43,228 bases of DNA from [Mycobacterium] nativiensis (lineage in GTDB: Bacteria > Actinomycetota > Actinomycetes > Mycobacteriales > Mycobacteriaceae). Positions 9,506 through 17,936 of the stretch are shown piece by piece. The position numbers were made by a program, and so were the translations under genes. The stretch covers positions 2,272,471-2,315,698 of the forward strand of contig NZ_CP083986.1 of assembly GCF_020172685.1 (NCBI RefSeq). Reading direction: 5' to 3'. The notes under the pieces are model-generated. The model searched no databases and was not told where the DNA came from. It worked only from the letters and a program-made list of their open reading frames with translations. How positions within the stretch are numbered: the stretch's first letter is position 1; each line of letters starts with the position of its first letter.

Positions 9506-10303
9506 ATGCTGACCGAACGTTCGGCCCGGGTGGTCGCGGCGGTCAAGCTGCACCGGCACGTGGCCAGGAAGCGCGAACAGCGCTTCCTGGCCGAGGGGCC
9601 CAATCTGATCGAGGCCGCGATTGCTCGCGGCCTGGTCATCGAGGTCTTCGCCACCGAGTCGGCGGCGCAGCGTCACCACGAGTTGCTCGCGGCAGCCCAG
9701 GTGCCGGTCCAGCTCGTCACCGACCGGGCGGCCAAGGCGCTGTCGGACACCGTCACACCGGCCGGATTGGTCGCGGTGTGCACACTGCCGGAACCGGATC
9801 TGCACGAAGTGCTGGCCGACGCACCGCGGTTGGTGGCGGTCGCAGTCGGAATCGGCGAGCCGGGTAACGCCGGCACGCTCATCCGTATCGCCGACGCCAC
9901 CGGCGCCGATGCGGTTGTGCTGACCGGCAACAGCGTCGATCCCTACAACGGCAAGTGCCTGCGGTCCTCAGCGGGCAGCATCTTCAACGTCCCGGTCGTG
10001 GTGGCCGCCGACACCGACGCCGTCCTGGCGGCGCTGGGGGAGGCGGGCCTACGGGTGCTGGCGACGGCGCTCGACGGCGAACTGAGCCTGGACGACGCCG
10101 ATCCGGTGCTGACCGCGCCGACGGCCTGGTTGTTCGGCCCGGAGGCTCAGGGGTTGCCGGAGACGGCCGCAGCTGCCGCCGATCACCGCGTGCATATCCC
10201 GATGTCGGGTCACGCCGAGAGTCTCAATGTGGCTGCGGCCGCGGCGATCTGCCTGTATCAGAGCGCGCGGGCGCAGCGCCGGGCTCAGCCGGGTCAGGCC
10301 TGA
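9506..10303 (+). CDS. tsnR: TrmH/SpoU-family rRNA methyltransferase (TsnR-like)
   Basis: 265 aa from ATG 9506, 11 bp after rplT. The N-terminal substrate-binding domain (KLHRHVARKREQRFLAEGPNLIEAA) precedes the SPOUT catalytic domain with its three motifs: GEPGNAGTLIRIADATGADAV (motif 1), WLFGPEAQGLP (motif 2, SAM-binding knot) and IPMSGHAESLNVAAAAAICLY (motif 3). It predicts 2'-O-ribose methylation of 23S rRNA; the exact nucleotide is not deducible. The name tsnR is inherited from the M. tuberculosis orthologue and does not imply thiostrepton resistance. The gene ends one base from the convergent oxygenase gene, and a small GCCTG/CAGGC hairpin spans both stops without a T-run. Confidence 0.9.
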   Translation: MLTERSARVVAAVKLHRHVARKREQRFLAEGPNLIEAAIARGLVIEVFATESAAQRHHELLAAAQVPVQLVTDRAAKALSDTVTPAGLVAVCTLPEPDLHEVLADAPRLVAVAVGIGEPGNAGTLIRIADATGADAVVLTGNSVDPYNGKCLRSSAGSIFNVPVVVAADTDAVLAALGEAGLRVLATALDGELSLDDADPVLTAPTAWLFGPEAQGLPETAAAAADHRVHIPMSGHAESLNVAAAAAICLYQSARAQRRAQPGQA

Positions 10304-10304
10304 T

Positions 10305-11405
10305 TCAGGCGGCCTTGCGGCGCGGCGGTCGCGGTGAAAAGCCGCTGCCGGCCAGCGAGAACGTGCTGTGCATCAGCGCTCCGGCCCGCTCGACCAGCTT
10401 CATGCCCTGGCTGACGGGCGGGACGTAGTGCATTCCGCTGCGGCGCCGCTCTTTTGGCGGTCCGCTGAACCACGGGGCCTCGATCAACGGTGTTTCGACG
10501 GAGATCTTGCCCTGTTCGCGCCGGTAGCCGGCCAGCGCACGCGGATGCAGCCGGATCTCGTCGGGCACGAAGCTGAAGGCCAGGTGGCTGACCTTGCCCA
10601 GCAGCCGTAGCAGTACCTCGTCGCCCTCCGACCAGCGCAGACCGGCCTTCTCGCGCACCACCGGCTCGAACAGTCCGGCTGCCACCCAGCGCTGGGCGGC
10701 CAGCGCCGGCTTGAACATGTGGTGCCACACCGCGTCGGGCATCGGAACGAACCAGGGCTTGGGGATGCGGATGTTCAAGATGTCGATCGCGGCCTGGGTG
10801 AGCTCCAACTCATCCTCGCAGACCCGGTCCCAGTACTCGCAGAAGTCCTCCCAGGACTTCGGCACCGGGCGCATGCTCATGCCGTACATCCGGTACCATT
10901 GCACGTGCTCGTCGAAGAGCTGGCGTTTTTCGGCCAGGGTGAGCCCGCCGTCGAAATACTCGCCGAGCTTGATGATCAGCATGAAGAACGTGGCGTGCGC
11001 CCAATAGAAGGTGTCGGGGTCCAGCGCGTGATAGCGCCGGCCCTGGTCGTCGACGCCCTTGATATCGCGGTGGTAGTCGCGGATCGCGGCTCCGGTGTGC
11101 TGGGCCCGGGCGCCGTCGTAGACCACGCCCATGATCGGGTACACCGACCGCATGACCCGCTGCATGGGCTCATTCAAGATGCTGGAGTGGTCTGTTACTC
11201 CCGCGCCCAGGCCGGGGTACATGTTCTCGATGGCGCCGATCCAGATGCCCATGATGCCCGTGCGCAGGTCACCGAAGTATTTCCAGGTCAGCGAGTCGGA
11301 GTTCAACGGCTCCACCGCCGCAGCGGGCTTGGGAGCGGTCTTCGACTCAGCCGGGTCGACGGACTGTGACAGCCGTTCGTCGGACGTGGTCGGTGTAATG
11401 GTCAT
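10305..11405 (-). CDS. Oxygenase MpaB / DUF2236 family protein (Rv1645c-like)
   Basis: 366 aa. I chose ATG 11405 (MTITPTTSDERLSQS) because GGAGA precedes it by 5 nt; the frame extends further upstream only through antisense of the cyclase. The body has WKYFGDLRTGIMGIWIGAIENMYPGLGAGV, HALDPDTFYWAHATFFMLI and WHHMF, typical of the DUF2236 family that includes fungal MpaB and the latex-clearing oxygenase fold. Histidines in AHATFF and the downstream region may bind haem. There is no signal peptide and the C-terminus is basic (SPRPPRRKAA). Substrate unknown; a lipid or terpenoid oxidation is the family-level guess. It is divergent from the cyclase gene. Confidence 0.85.
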   Translation of the reverse strand: MTITPTTSDERLSQSVDPAESKTAPKPAAAVEPLNSDSLTWKYFGDLRTGIMGIWIGAIENMYPGLGAGVTDHSSILNEPMQRVMRSVYPIMGVVYDGARAQHTGAAIRDYHRDIKGVDDQGRRYHALDPDTFYWAHATFFMLIIKLGEYFDGGLTLAEKRQLFDEHVQWYRMYGMSMRPVPKSWEDFCEYWDRVCEDELELTQAAIDILNIRIPKPWFVPMPDAVWHHMFKPALAAQRWVAAGLFEPVVREKAGLRWSEGDEVLLRLLGKVSHLAFSFVPDEIRLHPRALAGYRREQGKISVETPLIEAPWFSGPPKERRRSGMHYVPPVSQGMKLVERAGALMHSTFSLAGSGFSPRPPRRKAA

Positions 11406-11446
11406 CACGTCTCCTAATTTGGCGTAACTGATACAACGATAATTGT

Positions 11447-11462
11447 GACAACGCTTGTTGTC
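11447..11462. promoter_or_regulatory. Inverted repeat in the oxygenase/cyclase divergent region
   Basis: GACAAC-GCTT-GTTGTC is a perfect 6-bp-arm palindrome within GTGACAAC...GTTGTCTAC, in the 157-bp region between the divergent oxygenase and cyclase starts. The size and symmetry suit a TetR-type dimer, and the left part overlaps a TTGTCA -35-like hexamer on the minus strand. No regulator gene is adjacent. Confidence 0.4.
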
Positions 11463-11562
11463 TACATTCTCGGGGCGCGTCGCTGCGGGTTTCGTCGACC
11501 GTGGTGTGTGCCACGTCCCACGTCGTTGCCGGTGGCCACGACCGCCACCTACTCTGAGGCGC

Positions 11563-12468
11563 ATGGACCTTGAGCCGGTCGGCGAGCAGGCTGACGAGCT
11601 CCAGGAGGTAGGGGCGACTCTCGAGGAGACCCGCGTGGGTCGCCGCCGATCGTTCTCGCTCGAAGACGCCGCAGCGTGGTTGAACCGCACGACCAACGAC
11701 ACACGCGTGGTGGACCTGGTGCGCCGGATGCGCCAATCGCTGCCCGGCGACCCGGACTTCGGCGACCCGCTCTCGACGGCCGGCGACAGCGGGCCGCAGG
11801 CGGCGGCGCGTGCGGCCGACCGTTTGATGGGGGATCGGTCCGCGGCGTCGCGTGAGGTGAGCCTGGGCGCCCTGCAGGTCTGGCAGGCGCTGACCCAACG
11901 GTTGTCGCGGGCGCCGGCCAACGCGGAGTCGACGCTGGTCTTCACCGACCTGGTCGGTTTCTCGTCGTGGTCGCTGCGATCCGGAGATGACGCCACCCTC
12001 ACTCTGTTGCGGCGGGTGTCGCAGGCGGTGGAGCCGCCGCTGCTGGATGCCGGCGGCCGGATCGTCAAGCGGATGGGCGACGGACTGATGGCGGTGTTCC
12101 GCGATCCGCTGGTGGCGGTGGCCGCGGTGCTGCAGGCGCAGGAGGCCATCGAAACGGTCGAGGTCAACGGCCATACCCCGCGGATGCGGGCCGGGATTCA
12201 CACCGGCCGGCCGCAACGGCTCGCCGACGACTGGCTGGGCGTGGACGTCAACATCGCCGCCCGGGTCATGGACCGGGCCGTCAAGGGCGGCATCGTGGTC
12301 TCCGGGCCGACCCTGGAACGCATCGATCCCGCCGACCTCGAAGAACTGGGTGTGGTTGCCAAACGCGCGCGCCGCCAGGTGCTGACGGCCAAGACCAGCG
12401 GTGTTCCGGCCGACTTGGCGATGTACCGGCTCAAGGTAGTTCGCCGGGAGCGCGCGGACGAGGACTGA
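11563..12468 (+). CDS. Class III adenylate/guanylate cyclase (Rv1647-like)
   Basis: 301 aa from ATG 11563. Residues 1-115 form a helical N-terminal regulatory region with an HTH-like segment (FSLEDAAAWLNRTTNDTRVVDLVRRMRQ). The cyclase homology domain runs about 122-290: metal-binding D129 in FTDLVGFS, substrate K169 and metal D173 in GRIVKRMGDGLMAVF, D228 in LGVDVNIAARV for adenine selection, and N230/R234 for the transition state. All catalytic residues are present on one chain, so a homodimer should form two active sites making cAMP from ATP. The longer frame from TTG 11455 gives a Pro/Arg-rich extension unlike the family. The protein is soluble, with no membrane segments. M. tuberculosis has a PE gene between these two neighbours; it is absent here. 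Confidence 0.9.
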   Translation: MDLEPVGEQADELQEVGATLEETRVGRRRSFSLEDAAAWLNRTTNDTRVVDLVRRMRQSLPGDPDFGDPLSTAGDSGPQAAARAADRLMGDRSAASREVSLGALQVWQALTQRLSRAPANAESTLVFTDLVGFSSWSLRSGDDATLTLLRRVSQAVEPPLLDAGGRIVKRMGDGLMAVFRDPLVAVAAVLQAQEAIETVEVNGHTPRMRAGIHTGRPQRLADDWLGVDVNIAARVMDRAVKGGIVVSGPTLERIDPADLEELGVVAKRARRQVLTAKTSGVPADLAMYRLKVVRRERADED

Positions 12469-12471
12469 TTC

Positions 12472-12487
12472 GCGCACGCGAGTGCGC
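12472..12487 (+). terminator. Hairpin just after the cyclase gene
   Basis: GCGCAC-GCGA-GTGCGC lies 3 bp after the cyclase stop. It is a 6-bp GC-only stem with a GCGA tetraloop and no T-run. It may act as a weak or U-less terminator, or as an RNA-stabilising end. Confidence 0.35.
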
Positions 12488-12525
12488 ATGGGTCCGCTCG
12501 GGTGGAAGAACCCCGTTTCTTGGAA

Positions 12526-12531
12526 TAGTCT
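12526..12531 (+). promoter_or_regulatory. Possible -10 of the PGRS gene
   Basis: TAGTCT at 12526-12531 lies 65 bp before the ATG. No convincing -35 is seen at 17 bp spacing. It would give a leader of about 60 nt. Confidence 0.35.
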
Positions 12532-12596
12532 GCGTGAGCAACGTAACTGTTTGAGCAGTTCTACTCAGGTCGTCTTCAGCGCAGAAGCGGGGAATT

Positions 12597-15500
12597 ATGT
12601 CGGGTCGGGAGCAGCGTCGGAACAACGGTCGCAGGGCCCGTAATCGGCTGGTCGGTGCCGGTAGCACGGTGGCGGCGTTCCTGGCGTTCGGGATGGCCCC
12701 GCTGGCCACGGCTCCGACCGCGAACGCCGATCTCGACTTCGACTGGCTGACCGATCTGTTCACCCCGGCCTCAGACTCGGCCTCCTGGTGGGACACCAGC
12801 ACGTGGGACTCCAGCACATGGGACTCCAGCGCCTGGGACATCAGCTCCTGGTTCGCTTCGGCTGACCCGGGTGTGGCCGCTGACTCGACTCCCGTGTTCG
12901 ACATGACCGCGATTTGGAACACGCTGTTCTACACGCCGATGCATACCGCCATGGAGGCGTGGATCGAGAACCCGGCCAACGGCTGGATGCTCAACATGAT
13001 CAATTCGCTGAACACCAATGCCGATTACTGCGGCTTGATCTGCAACGGTGCAGACGGCACCGCGGAGAGCATCAACGGCGGTAACGGCGGTTGGTTGTTC
13101 GGCGACGGCGGTGCCGGTTATGGCGCCGATGAGGACGGTATCGGTGGTGGTGTCGGCGGTAACGCCGGGATGTTCGGCAATGGTGGTGCCGGTGGCGAAG
13201 GCATCGACGGCGGCAATGGCGGTGCCGGTGGCCTGGGCGGCTCGATGATGGGCATCGGCGGTGCGGGTGGTGTCGGCGGGCTGGGCGGCAACGGCGGCGT
13301 GGGCGGTGACGCCAACGGCTGGCTGTTCGGTATCGGCGGCGCGGGCGGCGACGGCGGCGTAGGTGCTACCGGTAACGGCGGCGCGACCGGTGTTTGGGGA
13401 ACCAACGAAGGCGTTGGCGGCAATGGTTCTGCTGGTGGCGCCGGCGGCCATGGCGGTGCTGGCGGTAGTGCCACGAAGGCGATTTTCGGCGGCGGTGGCG
13501 CCGGCGGCGCGGGCGGTGTCGGCGGCCAGGGCGGCCAGGGTGGTACCGGCGCAGCGGGCGACGCCGAGCACGATGCAGATGGCGGCACCGGTGGCAATGG
13601 CGGTGCGGGCGGCGAGGCCGGCAAGGGTGGCGCCGGCGGCAACGGTGGCTCGCTCGGCAGCAAGGGCGCGGACGGCGAAGACAGCACGGTCAACGGCAAG
13701 GGCGGCCAGGGCGGCACGGGTGGCGCAGGTCTGGACGCCGGCGCCAACAACGCTGCCGGGAACGGCGGCCAGGGCGGTGTCGGTGGCAGCGGCGGCGACA
13801 GCGGCAACGGCGGTCAAGGCGGTACCGGCGGCGCCGGTGGTGCCGGCTTCGACGCAACCCATGAGGCTGGTGCGGGCGGTCATGGCGGTGTCGGTGGTGA
13901 CGGCGGCACGCTCGGCAACGGTGGCACGGGCGGTACCGGTGGCGCCGGCGGACTCAGCGGTGCCTACGAGGGTGCCGAGGGCGGTCTCGGCGGTGTCGGC
14001 GGTACCGGTGGTGTCGGTGGCACGGACGCGGGCAACGGCGGCAACGGTGGTGTCGGTGGCGCTGGTGGCGCCGGGCATGAAGGGACGAGAGGCGGCGACG
14101 GCGCAGCCGGTGACTTCACCACAAATGACGGCAACGGCGGCGCGGGCACGCAAGGTGGCCACGGCTACGACGGCGGCCAGGGCGGCAAGGGCGGCCAGGC
14201 TGGTGCAGCCGGAGGTGGCGAGGGCAGCGTCGCCGGAAAGAGCGGCAACGGCGGGGCCGGCGGTGCAGGCGGCGCCGGGGGCGCGGGCGGCGATGGCGGC
14301 AAGGGCGCCAACGGCGTCTGGGACAACGTCCTCTCGAATGGCAATGGCGGCGACGGCGGAAAGGCCGGCAACGACGGCGCGGGCGGCAACGGCGGCGAGG
14401 GTGGCGCGGCCGGTGGCAACGACGCCACTGCCGGCGCCGACGGCGCCCAGGGCGGCAGGCCCGTCGATCCCAGCGTTGGTGGCGCCGGTGGCAACGGGGC
14501 GAACTCCGACGCCACCCACGACCACGGCGGTAACGGCGGTGACGGTGGCGAGGGCGCAAACGGTGGTGAGGGCGGCGTCGGCGGCAACGGCGGCACCGGA
14601 TCGACCGGCAACGGCGGCAATGGTGGTAACGGCGGTGCCGGTGGTGACGGCTCCCAGAGCGCCGGTGGCGCCGGCGGTGCCGGCGGTGCCGGAGGGGCCT
14701 CCGAGTCCGGTAACGGTGGTAGCGGCGGCGCCGGCGGCGAGGGCGGCAAGGGCGACCACGGCCTGACCGGCAGCAACGGCGCCGACGGCACAATCGAGGC
14801 CAACAATGGCGCCGGCGGCAATGGCGGCACTGGCGGCGCGGGCTTCGACGGCGGCAAGGGCGGCGCGGGCGGTAACGGCGGCGCCTCGACGTCCGGTACT
14901 AAGGGCGTGAACGGCACCGGTGGCGACGGCGGCCAGGGCGGTGCCGGCGGAGCCGGCGGCAACGGCGGTAACGGCGCTGCCGGTGACTGGGACTACAAGG
15001 GCCAGAACGGCTTTGGCTCGGGCGGCCAGGGCGGCAACGCCGGCAACTCGGGCGCCGTGGGCAAGGGCGGCGCCGGCGGCGACGCGGGAACCGGCGGCAC
15101 CGGCGGCGAGAAGGGCGACAAGGGTGCCGACGGCGTAGGGGCCGTAGACTCCAGCGGTGTCCATGGCGGTAACGGCGGTGACGGCGCCGGCAGCGACGGC
15201 CACCTCCACCCGAACGGCGCAGCCGGCGGAGACGGAGGAACTGGCGGCACCAACGGCAGCGGTGGCAACGGTGGTGCCGGCGGCGGCTTCGTTCAGCCTC
15301 CTGCCGGGGGTGGCGAAGGCGGCGCCACCGTCAATAACCCGGCCACCGGTGGTAATGGCGGCGCCGGCGGTAACGGTGGTGCCGGCGGCAGCGTGTCCGG
15401 CAACGGCGGCAACGGTGGTGATGGCGGCGACGCCTACAAGCCCGTTAATAACGACGACCCCAACACCCTGACCAAGGGCGGCAACGGCGGCGCCGGTGGC

Positions 15501-16769
15501 AACGGTGGCGCCGCGAAGGACGGCAACGGCGGTGCCGGCGGTAACGGCGGTAACGGCGAGGCCGGCAGCCAATACGGCGGCGCCGGAGGCGCGGGCGGCA
15601 AGGGCGGCGCGGTCACCGGCCTGGGCCAAGGTGGCGACGGCGGGGCCGGCGGTAATGGCGGCGTCGCGACCGGCTGGAAGTCCGACGGCACCTGGGGCAT
15701 CGACGGCTTCAACGGCAAGTTCGGTTCCGGCACCATCCTGGGCGTCTCCGGTGCCGGTGGTGCGGGCGGTGCCGGTGGAGCGTCCGTCGGCGAATTCGAC
15801 GGCGGTAAGGGCGGCCTCGGCGGTAACGGCGGAGACGCCGCGGACAACGCTGGCTCCCGGGTCATCTGGGCCGGTACCGGTGGCGCCGGCGGGGCCGGCG
15901 GCGCCGCCTCCGACAGCTCCAAGGACGCCGCTGACAGCGGCGACGGCGGTGCGGGCGGCAACGGCGGCCAGGGCGGTGAAGGCGGCACCATCACCGGCGG
16001 AAGCGGCGGCAACGGCGGCGCGGGCGGTGCCAGCGCCAGCGGCCGGGGCGGCGACGGCGGTAGCGGCGGCGAAGGAAAGATTGGCGCCGGCTGGAACGAC
16101 GTCAACGGCAACCTGGCCGGCAAGGGCCAGATCCTCAACTTCGGCGGCAGCGGCGGCAACGGCGGGGCCGGCGGCAACGGCAAATCAGGTGGCGACGGCG
16201 GTGCGGGCGGCATCGGCGCGAACGGCACGGGCGGCGGCAACGTCTTCAGTTCCGGCGGCACCGGCGGCAACGGCGGGGCCGGCGGCACCGGCACCACCGG
16301 CGACGGCGGTAAGGGCGGCGCAGGCGGCGACAGCGGCGACGCGACCTGGCGGGCCCACAACGGCGGCACCGGCGGCGCCGGCGGCAACAGCACCGGTGGC
16401 GCAGGCGGCGTGGGCGGCGACGGTGGCGACGGAGGCGCCCTCATCAGCGGCGGCACCGCGCCGACCAACGGCCAGGCGGCCATCATCGGCGCCGGTGGCA
16501 ACGGTGGTAACGGTGGCAACAGCGCCGCTACCGAGGCCGGCGGCGACGGCGGCCATGGTGGTACCGGCGGCGACGGTTTCGGCACCGTCAAGGGCGGCTC
16601 GGGCGGCACCGGTGGTACCGGCGGCGCGTCCGGCACCGACAAGGGCGCCGCAGGAGCGGCGCCCACCAAGCCGACGGACACCAACGGTGGTGCAGGCACC
16701 GCCGGCGGTGCGGGTGCTGCGGCCCAGACTCCGGCTCCGGCGCCGGAGGAGCCCCCGGCCAGCAACTAG
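12597..16769 (+). CDS. Secreted PGRS-domain protein with a signal peptide instead of a PE domain
   Basis: 1390 aa. Residues 1-44 form an Arg-rich signal peptide (RRNNGRRARNR, then VGAGSTVAAFLAFGMAPLA) with an ANA-D cleavage site. Residues 65-84 are four tandem WDxSx units. About 95-150 is a linker (WNTLFYTPMHTAMEAWIENPANGWMLNMI region). DYCGLICNGADGT, with C145 and C149, sits where PE_PGRS proteins carry their GRPLIGNGADG motif. From about 160 to 1350 the chain is GGX repeats (GGAGG, GGNGG, GGDGG), opening with NGGWLFGDGGAG as in PE_PGRS proteins, and it ends in a Pro-rich tail (TPAPAPEEPPASN). There is no PE domain (no SFVxxxPE or YxxxD/E), so export should be by Sec, or possibly Tat, and not by ESX-5. 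PGRS domains form glycine-rich polyproline-II sandwiches and some bind calcium. Function unknown. A weak GGGGA ribosome site precedes ATG 12597. Confidence 0.92.
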   Translation: MSGREQRRNNGRRARNRLVGAGSTVAAFLAFGMAPLATAPTANADLDFDWLTDLFTPASDSASWWDTSTWDSSTWDSSAWDISSWFASADPGVAADSTPVFDMTAIWNTLFYTPMHTAMEAWIENPANGWMLNMINSLNTNADYCGLICNGADGTAESINGGNGGWLFGDGGAGYGADEDGIGGGVGGNAGMFGNGGAGGEGIDGGNGGAGGLGGSMMGIGGAGGVGGLGGNGGVGGDANGWLFGIGGAGGDGGVGATGNGGATGVWGTNEGVGGNGSAGGAGGHGGAGGSATKAIFGGGGAGGAGGVGGQGGQGGTGAAGDAEHDADGGTGGNGGAGGEAGKGGAGGNGGSLGSKGADGEDSTVNGKGGQGGTGGAGLDAGANNAAGNGGQGGVGGSGGDSGNGGQGGTGGAGGAGFDATHEAGAGGHGGVGGDGGTLGNGGTGGTGGAGGLSGAYEGAEGGLGGVGGTGGVGGTDAGNGGNGGVGGAGGAGHEGTRGGDGAAGDFTTNDGNGGAGTQGGHGYDGGQGGKGGQAGAAGGGEGSVAGKSGNGGAGGAGGAGGAGGDGGKGANGVWDNVLSNGNGGDGGKAGNDGAGGNGGEGGAAGGNDATAGADGAQGGRPVDPSVGGAGGNGANSDATHDHGGNGGDGGEGANGGEGGVGGNGGTGSTGNGGNGGNGGAGGDGSQSAGGAGGAGGAGGASESGNGGSGGAGGEGGKGDHGLTGSNGADGTIEANNGAGGNGGTGGAGFDGGKGGAGGNGGASTSGTKGVNGTGGDGGQGGAGGAGGNGGNGAAGDWDYKGQNGFGSGGQGGNAGNSGAVGKGGAGGDAGTGGTGGEKGDKGADGVGAVDSSGVHGGNGGDGAGSDGHLHPNGAAGGDGGTGGTNGSGGNGGAGGGFVQPPAGGGEGGATVNNPATGGNGGAGGNGGAGGSVSGNGGNGGDGGDAYKPVNNDDPNTLTKGGNGGAGGNGGAAKDGNGGAGGNGGNGEAGSQYGGAGGAGGKGGAVTGLGQGGDGGAGGNGGVATGWKSDGTWGIDGFNGKFGSGTILGVSGAGGAGGAGGASVGEFDGGKGGLGGNGGDAADNAGSRVIWAGTGGAGGAGGAASDSSKDAADSGDGGAGGNGGQGGEGGTITGGSGGNGGAGGASASGRGGDGGSGGEGKIGAGWNDVNGNLAGKGQILNFGGSGGNGGAGGNGKSGGDGGAGGIGANGTGGGNVFSSGGTGGNGGAGGTGTTGDGGKGGAGGDSGDATWRAHNGGTGGAGGNSTGGAGGVGGDGGDGGALISGGTAPTNGQAAIIGAGGNGGNGGNSAATEAGGDGGHGGTGGDGFGTVKGGSGGTGGTGGASGTDKGAAGAAPTKPTDTNGGAGTAGGAGAAAQTPAPAPEEPPASN
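12789..12848 (+). repeat. Four tandem 15-bp repeats encoding WDxSx
   Basis: Four consecutive 15-bp units of the form TGG-GAC-xxC-AGC-xxx encode WDTST, WDSST, WDSSA and WDISS, followed by a final W. The register is exact, so the segment probably expands and contracts by slippage. It lies just after the predicted signal-peptide cleavage site. Confidence 0.85.
13074..16680 (+). repeat. PGRS (GGX)n coding repeat region
   Basis: About 3.6 kb of imperfect GGC-GGx-xxC triplet-of-codons repeats encode GGAGG, GGNGG and GGDGG runs, broken by short non-repetitive inserts such as FNGKFGSGTILGVSG and VWDNVLSNG. The repeat is in frame throughout without a stop. Regions like this are polymorphic between strains and prone to short-read misassembly. 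Confidence 0.9.
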
Positions 16770-16773
16770 CTGC

Positions 16774-16818
16774 ACGACGAAAGCCCCGCACATCGGCCAC
16801 GTGCGGGGCTTTCGTCGT
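16774..16818 (+). terminator. Long perfect hairpin terminator after the PGRS gene
   Basis: ACGACGAAAGCCCCGCAC (16774-16791) is perfectly complementary to 16801-16818, with a 9-nt loop. The 18-bp stem starts 5 bp after the PGRS stop codon. There is no long T-run, but AAAGCCCCGC/GCGGGGCTTT gives a T-rich 3' side. It separates the PGRS unit from pheST. Confidence 0.85.
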
Positions 16819-16826
16819 CATGTCGA

Positions 16827-16832
16827 TAGGAT
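16827..16832 (+). promoter_or_regulatory. Predicted -10 of pheST
   Basis: TAGGAT lies between the terminator and pheS. The downstream leader would be about 45 nt, too short for a T-box or a peptide attenuator, and none is seen. Confidence 0.45.
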
Positions 16833-16868
16833 CGACGCTTGCGTCTCAACCAAAGTCACAGCCAGTAG

Positions 16869-17935
<1,067 letters not shown>

Positions 17936-17936
<1 letters not shown>

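Noticed and set aside
11455..11562. N-terminal extension of the cyclase from a TTG
   Set aside because: Arg/Pro-rich, overlaps the divergent promoter region and palindrome, and no ribosome site supports it.
12771..15629. A 952-aa open frame antisense to the PGRS gene (and others at 15434-16765 and 14165-14962)
   Set aside because: GGC/GCC repeats read on the other strand as Ala/Thr/Pro-rich frames with no stops; no ribosome site, domain or codon structure independent of the PGRS gene.
13074..16680. Repeat array that might be taken for CRISPR or satellite DNA
   Set aside because: Repeats are in coding frame with codon periodicity, variable unit length and no unique spacers of constant size; no cas genes nearby.
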